Shown here: in pieces, positions 8,771-19,480 of the stretch
How positions within the stretch are numbered: the first letter of the stretch is position 1
How the letters are laid out: the number at the start of each line of letters is the position of its first letter
NCBI GenBank assembly: GCA_028718965.1
Contig: JAQUKS010000008.1
Location: 1 to 32,332, forward strand
Direction: 5' to 3'
DNA: 32,332 nt
Source of the DNA: Minisyncoccota bacterium
GTDB lineage: Bacteria > Patescibacteriota > Minisyncoccia > Minisyncoccales > CG1-02-41-26
The notes under the pieces: model-generated
Told to the model about the DNA's origin: nothing
The model's database searches: none
Seen by the model: only the letters and a program-made list of their open reading frames with translations
Translations under genes and position numbers: made by a program

Positions 8771-10270
8771 TTATACTAACGGTTTTCCTGTCATTTCTTT
8801 TGGAATCCGGAGATGAAGCATCGTCAGAACAGTAGGAGCGATATCAGCCAGATTTCCCTTTATCCTTTTAAGATTTTTATACTTATCTGACAGAAGGTAA
8901 AAAGGCACCGGATTTACGGTATGCGATGTCAAAGGCTGGCCGTTGCCGAATGTTTCCTCCGCGTTGCCGTGGTCAGCCGTGACTATCATGTCATAACCGT
9001 ATTCTTTCGCGGCTGAATATATTTTTCCCAAAGCCGAATCAACGGCCTCGACAGCCTTGACTATGGCGGGAAAGTTTCCAGTATGCCCCACCATGTCGCA
9101 ATTGGTAAGGTTAACGGCAATAAAACCGTACTTGTTCTCTTTGACGGCGGACACAACCGCTTGAGCGATATCGTCGGCTTTCATTTCGGGTTTCTGATCA
9201 TGGGTCTCGACGTCTTTGTTCGTATTGATCATAATCCTGTCTTCGTTCTTCTCCGGGTCGTATCTTTGGGCGTTAAAAAAGAACGTCAAGTGGGCGAACT
9301 TTTCCGTTTCAGTGACCTTCATCTGGCTCAATCCGTTCGCGGAGATGACCTCGGATAAAGTGTTCTTTATTTCCTCCGGAGGAAAAGCCACTTTTACGTC
9401 AAGGTTATCGTCATACTTTGTCATAGCCACAAACTTTAAATTGTTTATCCTCTCGTCAAGAACTCTTTTGGTAAGCTGTTTCGCTCTGTCCGCGCGGAAA
9501 TTCGCGAAAATGACCGCGTCATTGACGGAAATGATGCCTCCTGATTCTTCCTCTGTCTCAATCAAAGAAGGCTCTATGAACTCGTCGGTCTTTCCCAAAT
9601 CATAATTATGCTCTATCACCTCCAAAGCTGTCTTGAACTTAGGCCCCAGGCCTTTGGTTATGGCCAAAAAATGTTTTTCAACCCTGTCATAATTATTGTC
9701 TCTGTCCATGCCCCAGTATCTTCCTCCCACAGAAGCGATCTTGCCCAAGCCGCAACGTTTCAAAAAACCTTCCAAGTCTTTGATGTAATCAGCGGCGCTT
9801 TTGGGAGCCACATCCCTGCCGTCAGTGAACAAATGCAAAAATACTTTTTTCACTCCATGAACTCTGGCCGCCTCGACCAAGCCTTTCAAATGCCGCGAAT
9901 GTCCGTGTACTCCCCCGTCCGAGATTATCCCTTTGATGTGCAAAGAACTGTTATGTTTCTTGGCATGCTCGAAAGCTTCGACAATGGCCGGGTTTTTCTC
10001 CAGCTCTTTATTATCAACCGCCTTGTTTATCTTCACCAAATTATGGTAAATAATCCTGCCCGACCCCATAACCAAGTGATTGGCCTCGGAAGTTCCCATC
10101 TGCCCTTCAGGCAAACCAATGGCTTCTCCTGATGCCTCAAGCAAAGCAAAAGGATAGCTTGCCCTGAAACCGTCCAAGCTGGGAGTTGAGGCCGAGGCTA
10201 TCGCGTTGTATTCTTTCTTTTCCGTAAACCCAAGGCCATCGCAAATTACCAAAAGGATTTTGTTTTTCAT
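8771..10270 (-). CDS. gpmI: 2,3-bisphosphoglycerate-independent phosphoglycerate mutase
   Basis: LPEGQMGTSEANHLVMGSGRI, SDGGVHGHSRHL, HLFTDGRDVAPKSA, TADHGNAEETFG. Confidence 0.97.
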   Translation of the reverse strand: MKNKILLVICDGLGFTEKKEYNAIASASTPSLDGFRASYPFALLEASGEAIGLPEGQMGTSEANHLVMGSGRIIYHNLVKINKAVDNKELEKNPAIVEAFEHAKKHNSSLHIKGIISDGGVHGHSRHLKGLVEAARVHGVKKVFLHLFTDGRDVAPKSAADYIKDLEGFLKRCGLGKIASVGGRYWGMDRDNNYDRVEKHFLAITKGLGPKFKTALEVIEHNYDLGKTDEFIEPSLIETEEESGGIISVNDAVIFANFRADRAKQLTKRVLDERINNLKFVAMTKYDDNLDVKVAFPPEEIKNTLSEVISANGLSQMKVTETEKFAHLTFFFNAQRYDPEKNEDRIMINTNKDVETHDQKPEMKADDIAQAVVSAVKENKYGFIAVNLTNCDMVGHTGNFPAIVKAVEAVDSALGKIYSAAKEYGYDMIVTADHGNAEETFGNGQPLTSHTVNPVPFYLLSDKYKNLKRIKGNLADIAPTVLTMLHLRIPKEMTGKPLV

Positions 10271-10271
10271 C

Positions 10272-11552
10272 TTAAAAAGGAAAGCTTTTCAGCACTGCTT
10301 TGTCTCCAGCCGCTTTTTCGATTTTCATTAACCTGTTGTATTTTACCGTCCTTTCACTCCTGGCAGGGGCCCCTGTCTTTATCTGGCCCGTGCCCATGGC
10401 CACAGCCAGGTCGGCAATGAAATCGTCTTCGGTTTCTCCCGATCTGTGGGAGATCACCGCGGTCATCCCGTTCTTCACAGCCAGCAAAATGGTATCAATG
10501 GTTTCGGTCAAAGTGCCGATTTGATTCAGCTTGATCAAAACGGAATTGGAAGACTTTTCTTTTATCCCTTTTTCCAGCCTCTCGGTATTGGTGACATATA
10601 AATCGTCGCCGACAATCTGAATTTTGTTTTCAGTCTTCTTGAGAAAGCCCCCGAAACCCTGCCAATCATCTTCCGAAAAAATATCTTCCATGGTCTTAAC
10701 CGGATAAATAGCGGCGATCTTCAAATAAAAATCGGCCAGTTCCTTGCTGCCCATGGTCTTGCCTTCTTTCTTCAATTCGTAACTCCCGTCTTTGAAAAAT
10801 TCCGTGGCAGCTGCGTCAATGCCGAAAACAATGTCTTGGCCCAGCCTATAGCCGGCGTTTTTTATGGCTTCTGACATCAGCTCAAAGGGCTCTTTGTTGG
10901 ATTTGACTGCCGGAGCGAATCCTCCTTCGTCTCCGATATTTGTTCCGTATCCTTTTGATTTTAAAGTTTTCTTCAATTGAAAATACACTTCAGCGCACAT
11001 TCTTATAGCCTCGCTTATTGTCTTGGCCCCTGTCGGCAAAATCATATACTCCTGGATATCCGTGGCCCAATTGGCGTGTTTGCCGCCGTTCATGATATTC
11101 ATCATCGGCAAAGGAAGATAATACCTGCTGTCGTGTTCCGGATTGAATTTGGCCAGATACTCGTAAAGAGGCATTTTTTCAGAAGCCGCCGCCGCCCTGG
11201 CGCAAGCCAAAGAAACAGCCAAAATAGCATTGGCTCCAAGGCTGGCCTTGTTTTTCGTTCCGTCCAGCTTAATCATTATTTGATCTATCCCTCTTTGATC
11301 CGAAGCGTCTCTCCCTATCAATGCCGGAGCGATCTTTTTTTCAATGTTTTCGACCGCCTTCAAGACACCCAGCCCGTTAAAACGTTTCGCGTCGCTGTCC
11401 CTTAATTCAACGGCCTCATAACTTCCGGTAGAAGCTCCCGAAGGAACTGCCGCAGAGCCGCGAGAACCGTCATCCAAAACTACGGTTGCTTCGACCGTAG
11501 GGTTTCCTCTGCTGTCCAATATTTCAAGAGCCGATATTCCTTTTATTTTCAT
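10272..11552 (-). CDS. eno: Enolase
   Basis: [47 protein letters not shown]; catalytic [17 protein letters not shown]. The supplied ORF starts at 11684, but homology begins at the ATG at 11552. Confidence 0.97.
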   Translation of the reverse strand: MKIKGISALEILDSRGNPTVEATVVLDDGSRGSAAVPSGASTGSYEAVELRDSDAKRFNGLGVLKAVENIEKKIAPALIGRDASDQRGIDQIMIKLDGTKNKASLGANAILAVSLACARAAAASEKMPLYEYLAKFNPEHDSRYYLPLPMMNIMNGGKHANWATDIQEYMILPTGAKTISEAIRMCAEVYFQLKKTLKSKGYGTNIGDEGGFAPAVKSNKEPFELMSEAIKNAGYRLGQDIVFGIDAAATEFFKDGSYELKKEGKTMGSKELADFYLKIAAIYPVKTMEDIFSEDDWQGFGGFLKKTENKIQIVGDDLYVTNTERLEKGIKEKSSNSVLIKLNQIGTLTETIDTILLAVKNGMTAVISHRSGETEDDFIADLAVAMGTGQIKTGAPARSERTVKYNRLMKIEKAAGDKAVLKSFPF

Positions 11553-11586
11553 ATTTTTTTGATTTTTAGCAGTTTGACAAAACAGT

Positions 11587-11615
11587 ATATTACACCAAAT
11601 TGGGCCCCAAGTCAA
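11587..11615 (-). promoter_or_regulatory. Sigma70-type promoter for eno-gpmI-pyk
   Basis: Minus strand TTGACT-N17-TAATAT, about 35-40 nt upstream of the eno ATG. Confidence 0.55.
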
Positions 11616-11674
11616 CCCGTCATACTGCACTCTTTTAACTTCACCCGTTTTAACCCGGCCCTCATTATGACACC

Positions 11675-11706
11675 AAAAAAGCAAAGCACCCTTTGACAGG
11701 GTGCTT
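11675..11706 (-). terminator. Rho-independent terminator of the metal operon
   Basis: Perfect 9-bp stem AAGCACCCT-ttgac-AGGGTGCTT followed on the minus strand by TTGCTTTTTT. Confidence 0.75.
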
Positions 11707-11713
11707 GAAGCTG

Positions 11714-11845
11714 ATGCGTCTTCACGTGTGTAAGCTTACAATCGTAATTATGAACGGCCGGCGCTCCTACGGAATGGACGTAGCCGTCAAAATGCTCCGC
11801 CACGAGTCGCCGTTCGATTGGATTGAGATTATAACAGCCAGTTGA
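11714..11845 (+). CDS. Small ORF (43 aa), related to the small ORF at 20718
   Basis: [43 protein letters not shown]; aligns with MLRAVRELRTIILSGWKSYELDAAVDMMEGTAPFNILD. Confidence 0.35.
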   Translation: MRLHVCKLTIVIMNGRRSYGMDVAVKMLRHESPFDWIEIITAS

Positions 11846-12794
11846 AAAGATAGCCGCTGAAAAGTATTCCGGCTCCGACAATGCCGGCGAATATCAAGAT
11901 AAGCCGGGTTTTCATCACGCGCTTCAGGATCATGAATTCCGGCAATGATAAGGCGGTAACCGCCATCATAAAAGCCAGGGTCGTGCCCATAGCCACACCC
12001 TTTTCGGTCAAAGCACCGACAAGCGGAATAATGCCCGCGGCATTGGAATAAAGCGGAATGCCGATCAGAACGGCCAATGGCACGGCATACCATTTGTCAG
12101 CGCCGGCGTATCTGGCCAAGAAATCAGCCGGCACATAACCGTGAATCCAAGCGCCAACGCCGATGCCGATCAAAATATACGGCCAAACTTTTTTAATGAT
12201 ATCTAAAGTGTAATCCCGAGCATACGCAATCCGATTCGGCCATCTCATCCGAGGCAGGTCGGCAGCGGCATTTACGGAATTCTGATAAACAAACGATTCC
12301 ACCAAGTTCTCGACCTTCATTCTGCCTATGATTACTCCTGACAAAATTGCGATTATCAAACCGCTCACGATGTAGATTAGAGCGATCCGCCAGCCGAACA
12401 TACCCAAAAGCAAAACCAGGGCCACCTCATTGATCATGGGAGAGGCCACCAAAAAAGAAAACGTCGTGCCGAGCGGAACACCGGCCTGAACAAAACCCAA
12501 AAAAAGCGGAATGGCCGAGCAGGAACAAAACGGCGTAATAATACCGAGCACGGAAGCAATCATGTTCCCCGTGTATTTATTTTTATGAGAAAGAATATAG
12601 CGAATCTTCTCCGGCGGCAGAAACGAGCGAATAACGGAAACAACAAAGATAATGACCGCAAGCAGGATAAAGATCTTAAGCGTGTCAAAAATGAAAAAAT
12701 TGACCGCGCCAGCAAGCGTAGTATCAGCAGCTACGCGAAAGACAGAATAAGTAAGCCACTCAGCCAGCAGATGAACGGGGTAAAAAATGCTCAT
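11829..12794 (-). CDS. Permease (COG0701/DUF318 family, ArsP-like)
   Basis: ITPFCSCSAIPLFLGFVQAGVPLGTTFSFLVASPMINEVA...IPLYSNAAGIIPLVGAL are hallmark motifs. Confidence 0.88.
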   Translation of the reverse strand: MSIFYPVHLLAEWLTYSVFRVAADTTLAGAVNFFIFDTLKIFILLAVIIFVVSVIRSFLPPEKIRYILSHKNKYTGNMIASVLGIITPFCSCSAIPLFLGFVQAGVPLGTTFSFLVASPMINEVALVLLLGMFGWRIALIYIVSGLIIAILSGVIIGRMKVENLVESFVYQNSVNAAADLPRMRWPNRIAYARDYTLDIIKKVWPYILIGIGVGAWIHGYVPADFLARYAGADKWYAVPLAVLIGIPLYSNAAGIIPLVGALTEKGVAMGTTLAFMMAVTALSLPEFMILKRVMKTRLILIFAGIVGAGILFSGYLFNWLL

Positions 12795-13042
12795 AATTGT
12801 AAATTATCCCGGATGGCTTTTTTGATTTTTTCCATATCCGGCGTAAAGCCGACCAGAACAGGCTTGCCGTTTATCGCCAGGGCCGGGCTCCGCATTAAAC
12901 CCATTTGCGCGATCCTCCGGACGTCAGCGACGTATTCCACCTTGATATCCAAATCCATTTCTTGCGCTGCTTTGGCCGCGATTTCATAAAACTTTTTGCA
13001 GGTCGGACAGCCCGACCCGATGACTTCGATTGTTTTATCCAT
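12791..13042 (-). CDS. Small thioredoxin-fold redox protein (TM0996/MTH895-type)
   Basis: GSGCPTCKKFYEIA..., MRSPALAINGKPVLVG; ATGA overlap with the permease gene. Confidence 0.85.
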   Translation of the reverse strand: MDKTIEVIGSGCPTCKKFYEIAAKAAQEMDLDIKVEYVADVRRIAQMGLMRSPALAINGKPVLVGFTPDMEKIKKAIRDNLQL

Positions 13043-13060
13043 AAGACCGGCTGATCGAAA

Positions 13061-15334
13061 TTATGATTTTAATTTCTTTACTTTTAGCCTAAGCGAATTG
13101 CTTACTACCGAAACACTGCTTCCGGCCATTGCCAATCCGGCGAAAATCGGATTCAAAACTATGCCCCAAACCGGATAAAGCAAGCCGGCGGCAACAGGAA
13201 TTCCGACAATATTATAAATAAAGGCCCAAAACAGATTCTGCCTTATGGTTCTCATCGTGGCGTGGGAAAGCTCTATCGCCTGGGCTAATTTTATTATATC
13301 TCCATGAAGCAATGTTATGCCAGCCGCCTCAATGGCCACGTCAGTTCCCGTTGCCATGGCGATACCGGCGTCCGCCTGAACCAACGCGGGAGCGTCATTG
13401 ATGCCATCTCCAGCCATGGCAACTCTGCGGCCCTTACTCTGAAGCTCTTTTATTTTTTCGGCTTTTTCCTGCGGCAGAACATTGGCGATAACCTCATCAA
13501 TGCCCGCCTGATTGGCGATATGACGCGCGGCTAAATCATTATCGCCGGTTAGCATAATTGTTTTTATACCCTGCTTTTGAATACGCGCTATCGCCTTCTT
13601 CGCTTCCGATTTCAGGGTATCGCTCAAGGCAATGAGCCCGACTGCCTCATCTTCCACCTCGACAACCACCACGGTCTTACCCTGCTTTTGCAATTCGATA
13701 AGATCGATCATGCTATCTTTCTCGGTCGGCTTGTGGATGTAGATATTTTTTTGGTCGATTACCGCCTTTATTCCCATGCCCTCCAAAGCATGAAAGTCCG
13801 ATCCCGAAACCAAAATAATGTTTTGTTTTAGGGCTTCATCAACGATCGCTTGGGCCAATGGATGTTCAGACATTTTCTCCGCGCTTCCGGCAAATTTCAG
13901 AATATCATTTTTGTTCAAAGAATTGTTCAGGACGACCACGTCAGCCACTTCCGGCTTACCTTTCGTGATAGTCCCTGTTTTATCGAAAACTATCGTGTCC
14001 GCTTTGCTTAACTTTTCCAGGCTTTCGGCATTTTTAACAAGAATCCCGTACTCCGCGCCCTTGCCAACCCCGACAATGATTGCCGTGGGGGTGGCCAAGC
14101 CCAAAGCGCACGGACAAGCAATGACCAAGACTCCGACAAAAGAAAAAATCGCGTATGACAAAGCCGTGGAAAAACCAATCGCAGAGATTCCGAATATCAG
14201 CCAGAGCGCGAAAGCACAAACAGCTATGACCAGAACGACTGGGACAAAAATACCTGAAATACGATCAGCCAATGCCTGAATAGGAGCCTTTGATCCCTGA
14301 GCTTCCTCCACCATTTTAATTATTTGGGCGAGCATCGTATCTTTGCCCACTCTCGTGGCTTCGAATTTAAAACCGCCTTGTTTGTTGATGGTCGCGCCGA
14401 CAACCGGATCACCAATCACTTTATCAACGGGAATCGATTCTCCTGTTATCATCGATTCATCAACCGAAGTTTTTCCGTCTATAATTCTCCCGTCAACCGG
14501 AATTTTCATTCCCGGTTTGACAATGACAATATCGCCGACGACAACTTCGCTAATCGGCAGTTCCATCTCTCTTCCTTCGCGCATGACCAAAGCGGTCTTT
14601 GCCTGAAGTCCGAGCAGCTTTTCAATGGCTTGGCCGGTTTTCAATTTCGATCGCGCCTCAAGACATTTGCCCAAGCTTACAAAACCGATAACGACGATCA
14701 CCACATCGAAATATACTGTTTCCGGAAGATGAAACAGGGTCTTCAGCCGAGGCAAGAGAACGATGGCCGCGCTGTAAATATAGGCGACGAGAGTGCCGAT
14801 ACCGACAAGTGTGTCCATATTGGCCGCCCGGTATTTTATGAATCTTACCACGCCTTGGAGAAACGGCTTGCCGATCCAAAATAAAATAATCGAAGAAACA
14901 GCCAGCAAAATAACATTCAAGACATCCATTGGGATCGGCAGAGACGGCAGAAACTTTAAAAAACGGGCGGCGATATCCCACATCATATACAGGAAAACAG
15001 CAACAGCAACAGGGAGAACAAATCTGATTTTATTTCTTTGCGCCAGAAGCTCTTGCTCTTTTTGTTTCTTGCCGATGCCAAGGCCGGCATGCCGGCTATG
15101 GTCGCGATGATCGTCGCCCGTCTCGCTCGGAAATATGGCGTAGCCGAGTTTCTCTATCTCGCCGTTCATTTTTTCGACTGAAGTTTTTCGAGGGTCGTAT
15201 TCGATCTGCGCCTTGTCGGACGCGAAACTAACATCGGCCTTGTTCACCCCGCCCAATTTCTCCAATCTGTCAGCTATAATATTGGCGCAACTGGCGCAAT
15301 GCATGCCGCTAATTGTGAAATTCTGTTTTATCAT
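13061..15334 (-). CDS. copA: Copper-type heavy-metal P1B ATPase
   Basis: N-terminal [37 protein letters not shown] motif [21 protein letters not shown]. Confidence 0.95.
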   Translation of the reverse strand: MIKQNFTISGMHCASCANIIADRLEKLGGVNKADVSFASDKAQIEYDPRKTSVEKMNGEIEKLGYAIFPSETGDDHRDHSRHAGLGIGKKQKEQELLAQRNKIRFVLPVAVAVFLYMMWDIAARFLKFLPSLPIPMDVLNVILLAVSSIILFWIGKPFLQGVVRFIKYRAANMDTLVGIGTLVAYIYSAAIVLLPRLKTLFHLPETVYFDVVIVVIGFVSLGKCLEARSKLKTGQAIEKLLGLQAKTALVMREGREMELPISEVVVGDIVIVKPGMKIPVDGRIIDGKTSVDESMITGESIPVDKVIGDPVVGATINKQGGFKFEATRVGKDTMLAQIIKMVEEAQGSKAPIQALADRISGIFVPVVLVIAVCAFALWLIFGISAIGFSTALSYAIFSFVGVLVIACPCALGLATPTAIIVGVGKGAEYGILVKNAESLEKLSKADTIVFDKTGTITKGKPEVADVVVLNNSLNKNDILKFAGSAEKMSEHPLAQAIVDEALKQNIILVSGSDFHALEGMGIKAVIDQKNIYIHKPTEKDSMIDLIELQKQGKTVVVVEVEDEAVGLIALSDTLKSEAKKAIARIQKQGIKTIMLTGDNDLAARHIANQAGIDEVIANVLPQEKAEKIKELQSKGRRVAMAGDGINDAPALVQADAGIAMATGTDVAIEAAGITLLHGDIIKLAQAIELSHATMRTIRQNLFWAFIYNIVGIPVAAGLLYPVWGIVLNPIFAGLAMAGSSVSVVSNSLRLKVKKLKS

Positions 15335-15341
15335 AAAAAAA

Positions 15342-16691
15342 TCATTTTACTACTTTTAATGTACCTCTTGGCACGCCCATGGCGCAAGTTATTTGATAAG
15401 TGCCCACGCTTCTGGGAGTAAATTCCATCACCAAGGTTGACCCTTTCCTTAAAGCCAGGGGCTTACGCCACAAACCTGAGATCATGATGGTGCTCATGCA
15501 TCCGTAGCCCTCATCCTGAACATTCACTTCAAATCTGACAGGCTGGCCGACTTTTACCTCAAACGAATCGGGCTGTATGTCGGACTTCTCCGTATAGACA
15601 GCTTTTATTATCTGGACGTTCGCGGGCAAGGTTTCATTTTCCGATCGGCTATCGCTTATCTGATTTCCAAAAGCCCGCCTCTCGGGAATAAAACGGCTTA
15701 TGCCGAATTGAAAATTGATATTGTAAGCGACAAAAAAGATTATGAGAATGCCGGCAACCTTCAGGAATTTCTCCGATAATTTCTGATTGCTTAAAAACTT
15801 GGTGCTCGAAAAGCCGATCAACAAAAGAGGGATCATCGTTCCCAGCGAAAAGAACAGCATTATCAAAAGACCGCTCAAAGAATTGCCGGATAAGATTGCG
15901 AGGCCTTCAGCGGCAACAGTAAACCCGCAGGGAAGCAAAAAGGTCAAAAAACCGATAATAAACGGCTCGGCCGCGTTGGATCGCTGGTTTTTAATCAAGC
16001 GGCCGGAAAAACGTTTGGGCAAGGTAAATCTGAATTTATCAAACGCCCTGAACCCGATCATTTGCAATGCCAGGACAAGCATGACTCCGGAGATAAGCAA
16101 AACCAGGACCGAAGTTATTGCCGGAGATATCTTAAATTTTTCTCCCAGAAAACCGAGTAAAAATCCGAGCAGAGAAAAAGAAACGATTCTCCCCAGATTA
16201 AATAGAAGGTGGGGCTTGCTCTTTTCGATCAAGCCGCCATTTTTACCGTAATCTTCGATCCATTGCTTGGAAAGAGAAAGCACAAGCCCTCCGGTCAAGG
16301 CAGCGCAGCTGGATATGCCGGCAATAAGCCCGAAAACGAAAAAGGCCGGCAGGGAGCTTTCCGAAGAAACGTTTATCAGCGAAGATAAGCCCAGTTTCGT
16401 AATTGCCAAGAATGCCGCTATTGCGACAAACGCTCCCGCCAAAATCTTCCAAATGCCGCTCTGCTTTTCTTTTTTAAAAGCATGCTCGGAAAAAGAATAA
16501 CCGTAATTTTTAAATTTTTTGTTCAAATGCTCCACGCTTATCTTTTCTTTCTCATATTCGACGTTTACCAAACCGTCTGTCAAAGAGGCATCGGCAAAAG
16601 TCACGCCGGGGATTGCAAGCAATTCTTTCTCGATAAGCACCTCGCAAGAAGCGCAGTGCATTCCTTTTATGTAATAAGTATGTTTTGCCAT
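15342..16691 (-). CDS. Fusion: HMA domain, DsbD/TauE-like (UreH-type) TM domain, C-terminal cupredoxin-like domain
   Basis: [47 protein letters not shown]-terminal [14 protein letters not shown]...[16 protein letters not shown]. Confidence 0.85.
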   Translation of the reverse strand: MAKHTYYIKGMHCASCEVLIEKELLAIPGVTFADASLTDGLVNVEYEKEKISVEHLNKKFKNYGYSFSEHAFKKEKQSGIWKILAGAFVAIAAFLAITKLGLSSLINVSSESSLPAFFVFGLIAGISSCAALTGGLVLSLSKQWIEDYGKNGGLIEKSKPHLLFNLGRIVSFSLLGFLLGFLGEKFKISPAITSVLVLLISGVMLVLALQMIGFRAFDKFRFTLPKRFSGRLIKNQRSNAAEPFIIGFLTFLLPCGFTVAAEGLAILSGNSLSGLLIMLFFSLGTMIPLLLIGFSSTKFLSNQKLSEKFLKVAGILIIFFVAYNINFQFGISRFIPERRAFGNQISDSRSENETLPANVQIIKAVYTEKSDIQPDSFEVKVGQPVRFEVNVQDEGYGCMSTIMISGLWRKPLALRKGSTLVMEFTPRSVGTYQITCAMGVPRGTLKVVK

Positions 16692-16694
16692 ATT

Positions 16695-16967
16695 TTAGCG
16701 ATTGAACATTTTAGTGACGGCCAAGATCTCTTTGGTCATTTCAGACTTCTTTTTTTCGTTTTTGGCGGCCATGGCGTCTTTGAAACAGCTGTTCAAATGG
16801 CCCTCCATCAACATCTGGTGAGCCGAACGCAATAGACCGATTACGGCAAGATTCTGCTGCATGACATTTATGCAGTAAGCGTCTTTTTCGACCATATCGA
16901 TGATTTTGGTAAGATGACTCTGCGCTTTTTTGAAATTGATCAGAGTCTTTTCTTTGTTGGTATTCAT
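16695..16967 (-). CDS. csoR: CsoR/DUF156-family metal-sensing repressor
   Basis: KAQSHLTKIIDMVEKDAYCINVMQQ...LMEGHLNSCF: conserved C-H-C metal-site pattern; gene heads the copA operon. Confidence 0.88.
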   Translation of the reverse strand: MNTNKEKTLINFKKAQSHLTKIIDMVEKDAYCINVMQQNLAVIGLLRSAHQMLMEGHLNSCFKDAMAAKNEKKKSEMTKEILAVTKMFNR

Positions 16968-17005
16968 GGTTTTATTGAATTGATTTTATTTTTTATTGCG
17001 ACCTG

Positions 17006-17051
17006 TACCTATGGTATAGGTATATAATACACCTTGCAACAATGATGTCAA
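17006..17051 (-). promoter_or_regulatory. Promoter plus CsoR-type operator of the metal operon
   Basis: Minus strand TTGACA-N16-TATTAT (17024-17051); perfect inverted repeat TACCTAT-GGT-ATAGGTA (17006-17022) starts within 2 nt of the -10. Confidence 0.75.
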
Positions 17052-17086
17052 CAGAAAAAACTCGAAAAAATGCTTCAAACACAAAA

Positions 17087-17101
17087 TCGCCTCTTCGGCG
17101 A
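17087..17101 (-). terminator. Terminator-like hairpin downstream of the msrA remnant
   Basis: TCGCC-tcttc-GGCGA; minus strand continues GATTTTGTGTTTG. Confidence 0.45.
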
Positions 17102-17141
17102 CTCTGCAAAATTGTATTCCGGCCATTTTCTTCTTAAATCC

Positions 17142-17415
17142 TTATAAATAGCTGCCGAATCTGACGGCGTGGCAAGTGTATCCGCCCGGATTTTTCCGCA
17201 AATAATCCTGATGATACTCTTCGGCGGGATAAAACTTTTTCAAGGGTTCCAGGCTCGTAACAACGGGGTCTTTCCAGCGTTTTGATCTGTCGACTACTCC
17301 TATGAAATCCTCGGCTTCCTTTTTCTCTTCCTGGTCAGCGTAAAAAATCGCCGAACGGTAGGAATCGCCCCTGTCGTTGCCCTGCCGGTTTAAAGTCGTC
17401 GGGTTGTGTATCCGA
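17142..17415 (-). pseudogene. msrA: 5'-truncated methionine sulfoxide reductase A
   Basis: Manual minus-strand translation: ...[39 protein letters not shown]...[30 protein letters not shown]. Classical MsrA C-terminal part; catalytic GCFW N-terminal part absent. Confidence 0.88.
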
Positions 17416-17420
17416 AAGTG

Positions 17421-17443
17421 GGGAAAATGGGGTCAGCCACCAT
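17421..17443 (+). repeat. Solo REP-transposon end GGGAAAATGGGGTCAGCCACCAT
   Basis: Identical to 24288-24310 and 7234-7256; abuts the msrA truncation. Confidence 0.85.
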
Positions 17444-17481
17444 TTCTAGCCTTCATTTCGCGGGCTATCGGCAAAATAACC

Positions 17482-18921
17482 TTACTCTTCTGTAAAATAG
17501 GCATAATACCCTTTTGTTTGTCTGCTAATTTCCTCCAGCTCCCCCACTTGCTCATCCTTGAGCAAGTCTCTGACAGGCACGATCTTCGCATCGCTATGCG
17601 CCCCGATAGACAGCCCGGTGTCAAATCCTTTCATGTACTCCACGTGATCCACCGCTTGTTTCCTCCCAGAACAAAAAGTTTGCAATTCTTCTAAGCTGTC
17701 GAACTTTTTCCAATCCAGGCGCTCCGGCTCGATGAAACACCAAACATTCTTATCCGGATAATGCTCTTGGAGCACCGAATTAAGCCAATTATCGTCGCCC
17801 AAGAGTAGTTGCTCGCGAGTGATGGTTCCTTTATCATACAAGGGCTTGACCAGCTGCTGGAGCAGGGAGTCCATGGCCCTTGAGTATGGATTCGTCAGAA
17901 GATCTTTGTGCTCATAAGCCCTAAAAAGTAAAAAATGGAACAATCTGTCGGGGTCTGTAAAAGCAAAATCACTCCTGCCATCGTTGAATTTTAAATCCTG
18001 CCACACGTCCATAGTCAAAGGGTTTTTCAAGCCAACAGACCTGACATCGCAAGGCCGGCTGCTTCCCACGTAATAGCAGTCCAACGCCGTGTAGGCCATC
18101 CTATCAACCACATCCAAAACCCGGCCAAAGAGCTCTCTGCCATTGACCCACCCTTTGGCCTTTTCCATATCGAATCCATACTCATCGGACCATCGTTGAG
18201 CCAAGCCATAATGCCTCAACGCCCATTCAAAGTTCTCTTCCTCGTCAAGGCCTGCGGGGTCTACCCTTTTGACGGAATCCCCACCAGCGGGCGTGGCAAT
18301 ATCATGATACGCGCTCGCTAAAACAACCGGGAGACGCTCTTGTTCCGTATAATCATGCTTGGCAAGAATCGCTTCCATCAAAAAAGCAACCAACCTTGAG
18401 TGCGCCCATCGAGTATGAGAAAAGTAAGGGGCCGGATAAATCATGGCCGTATCTGATTTCCAATTATCGGGCTTCGGCGGAACCAAATACCCAAGCTGGC
18501 TGATTCCCCCCAAACGAAAAAACGGTTGCCCGAGAAGCTCCTTAAAGAAAGTATCCTCGTAGACGTCTGCGAGGAGATCATACGAACTAAAGGGCAGGAT
18601 GGCTATATCCGGGCTTCCAGTAGCAATTTTGTCACCGAAGCTATCAATAATCTCTACGTATCGGTCTCTAGGGACAAGATGCACTCTGCCTAAACTAAGA
18701 ATACTATCTAATGATACGGCCTCAGGAATCTCCCCTCTTTTTACCTGCTGCTGCCATTCTTGAAATGCCTTTTGAAATCCCGGATGCTGTCCAAACCCGG
18801 GCAACGGCCCGGATTCCGGAAAAGCAGGATCACAAAATATCTTCGTATCATTTTTTTCCTTTCCGGTAGTAGTCTCCTGCTCTTTTTCTATTCTTGGTTC
18901 GGGAAACTTTTCTCCAGCCAT
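17482..18921 (-). CDS. HD-domain phosphohydrolase-like protein
   Basis: SHTRWAHSRLVAFLMEAI...VVLASAYHDIATPAGGD...VLDVVDRMAYTALD, consistent with H..HD..D. Confidence 0.75.
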   Translation of the reverse strand: MAGEKFPEPRIEKEQETTTGKEKNDTKIFCDPAFPESGPLPGFGQHPGFQKAFQEWQQQVKRGEIPEAVSLDSILSLGRVHLVPRDRYVEIIDSFGDKIATGSPDIAILPFSSYDLLADVYEDTFFKELLGQPFFRLGGISQLGYLVPPKPDNWKSDTAMIYPAPYFSHTRWAHSRLVAFLMEAILAKHDYTEQERLPVVLASAYHDIATPAGGDSVKRVDPAGLDEEENFEWALRHYGLAQRWSDEYGFDMEKAKGWVNGRELFGRVLDVVDRMAYTALDCYYVGSSRPCDVRSVGLKNPLTMDVWQDLKFNDGRSDFAFTDPDRLFHFLLFRAYEHKDLLTNPYSRAMDSLLQQLVKPLYDKGTITREQLLLGDDNWLNSVLQEHYPDKNVWCFIEPERLDWKKFDSLEELQTFCSGRKQAVDHVEYMKGFDTGLSIGAHSDAKIVPVRDLLKDEQVGELEEISRQTKGYYAYFTEE

Positions 18922-19033
18922 AATTTTTTTATAAATGCTCTACGGGACGCGTTCAAAACCGTAGAATGCAAGAAGGTAGCAAAAAAATTGAAACAATGCG
19001 CCTTCATGCAGAGGCCGGGCGGTGCTCATGATT

Positions 19034-19480
19034 TTATCTCTCGAGCCTTTTCCTTAGTTCGTCTATGACGGCTTTCTGCCAGTATTTCATGGAAAACCAG
19101 CCAATCAATGGTCGCGCGACCATTCGGAGCCAGCGTTTATGGATGACAACCTGATAAGTGTAATCTATCATGGTTCCTTCCGGACATTCAGAGAGCAGCA
19201 ATTCTTCGTGGCCAGAAGTTCCAAATTCAGGGCTTTCATTATCCGAAATGAACCCCTTTTCAGGGACGACCCTGGTTTTCATTTTTACCGGAAACTTTTT
19301 GCCGAACGATTTGACGGTCGCGTCCATCTCCAAATTATCTCCCTCGCGCTTTACGACTTGTATGGATTCCCCGACTTTCGGAAAATACTCAGGCCATTTT
19401 TCAAAGTCAGTCATTATGTCAAACACCTCCGATAGAGGAGCCTTGATAAGCCACTTAGCATGGAGAGTGATGTCTTTCAT
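19034..19480 (-). CDS. SRPBCC/START-like (polyketide cyclase-like) protein
   Basis: MKDITLHAKWLIKAPLSEVFDIMTDFEKWPEYFPKV; internal start preferred over the ORF start at 19573. Confidence 0.75.
   Translation of the reverse strand: MKDITLHAKWLIKAPLSEVFDIMTDFEKWPEYFPKVGESIQVVKREGDNLEMDATVKSFGKKFPVKMKTRVVPEKGFISDNESPEFGTSGHEELLLSECPEGTMIDYTYQVVIHKRWLRMVARPLIGWFSMKYWQKAVIDELRKRLER

Noticed and set aside
9370-9385. Perfect 16-bp palindrome TTTCCTCCGGAGGAAA
   Set aside because: Inside the gpmI coding sequence (SSGG... region); no regulatory context, probably chance.
11553-11684. N-terminal extension of enolase in the supplied ORF
   Set aside because: Homology starts at the ATG at 11552, and the extension covers the predicted promoter.
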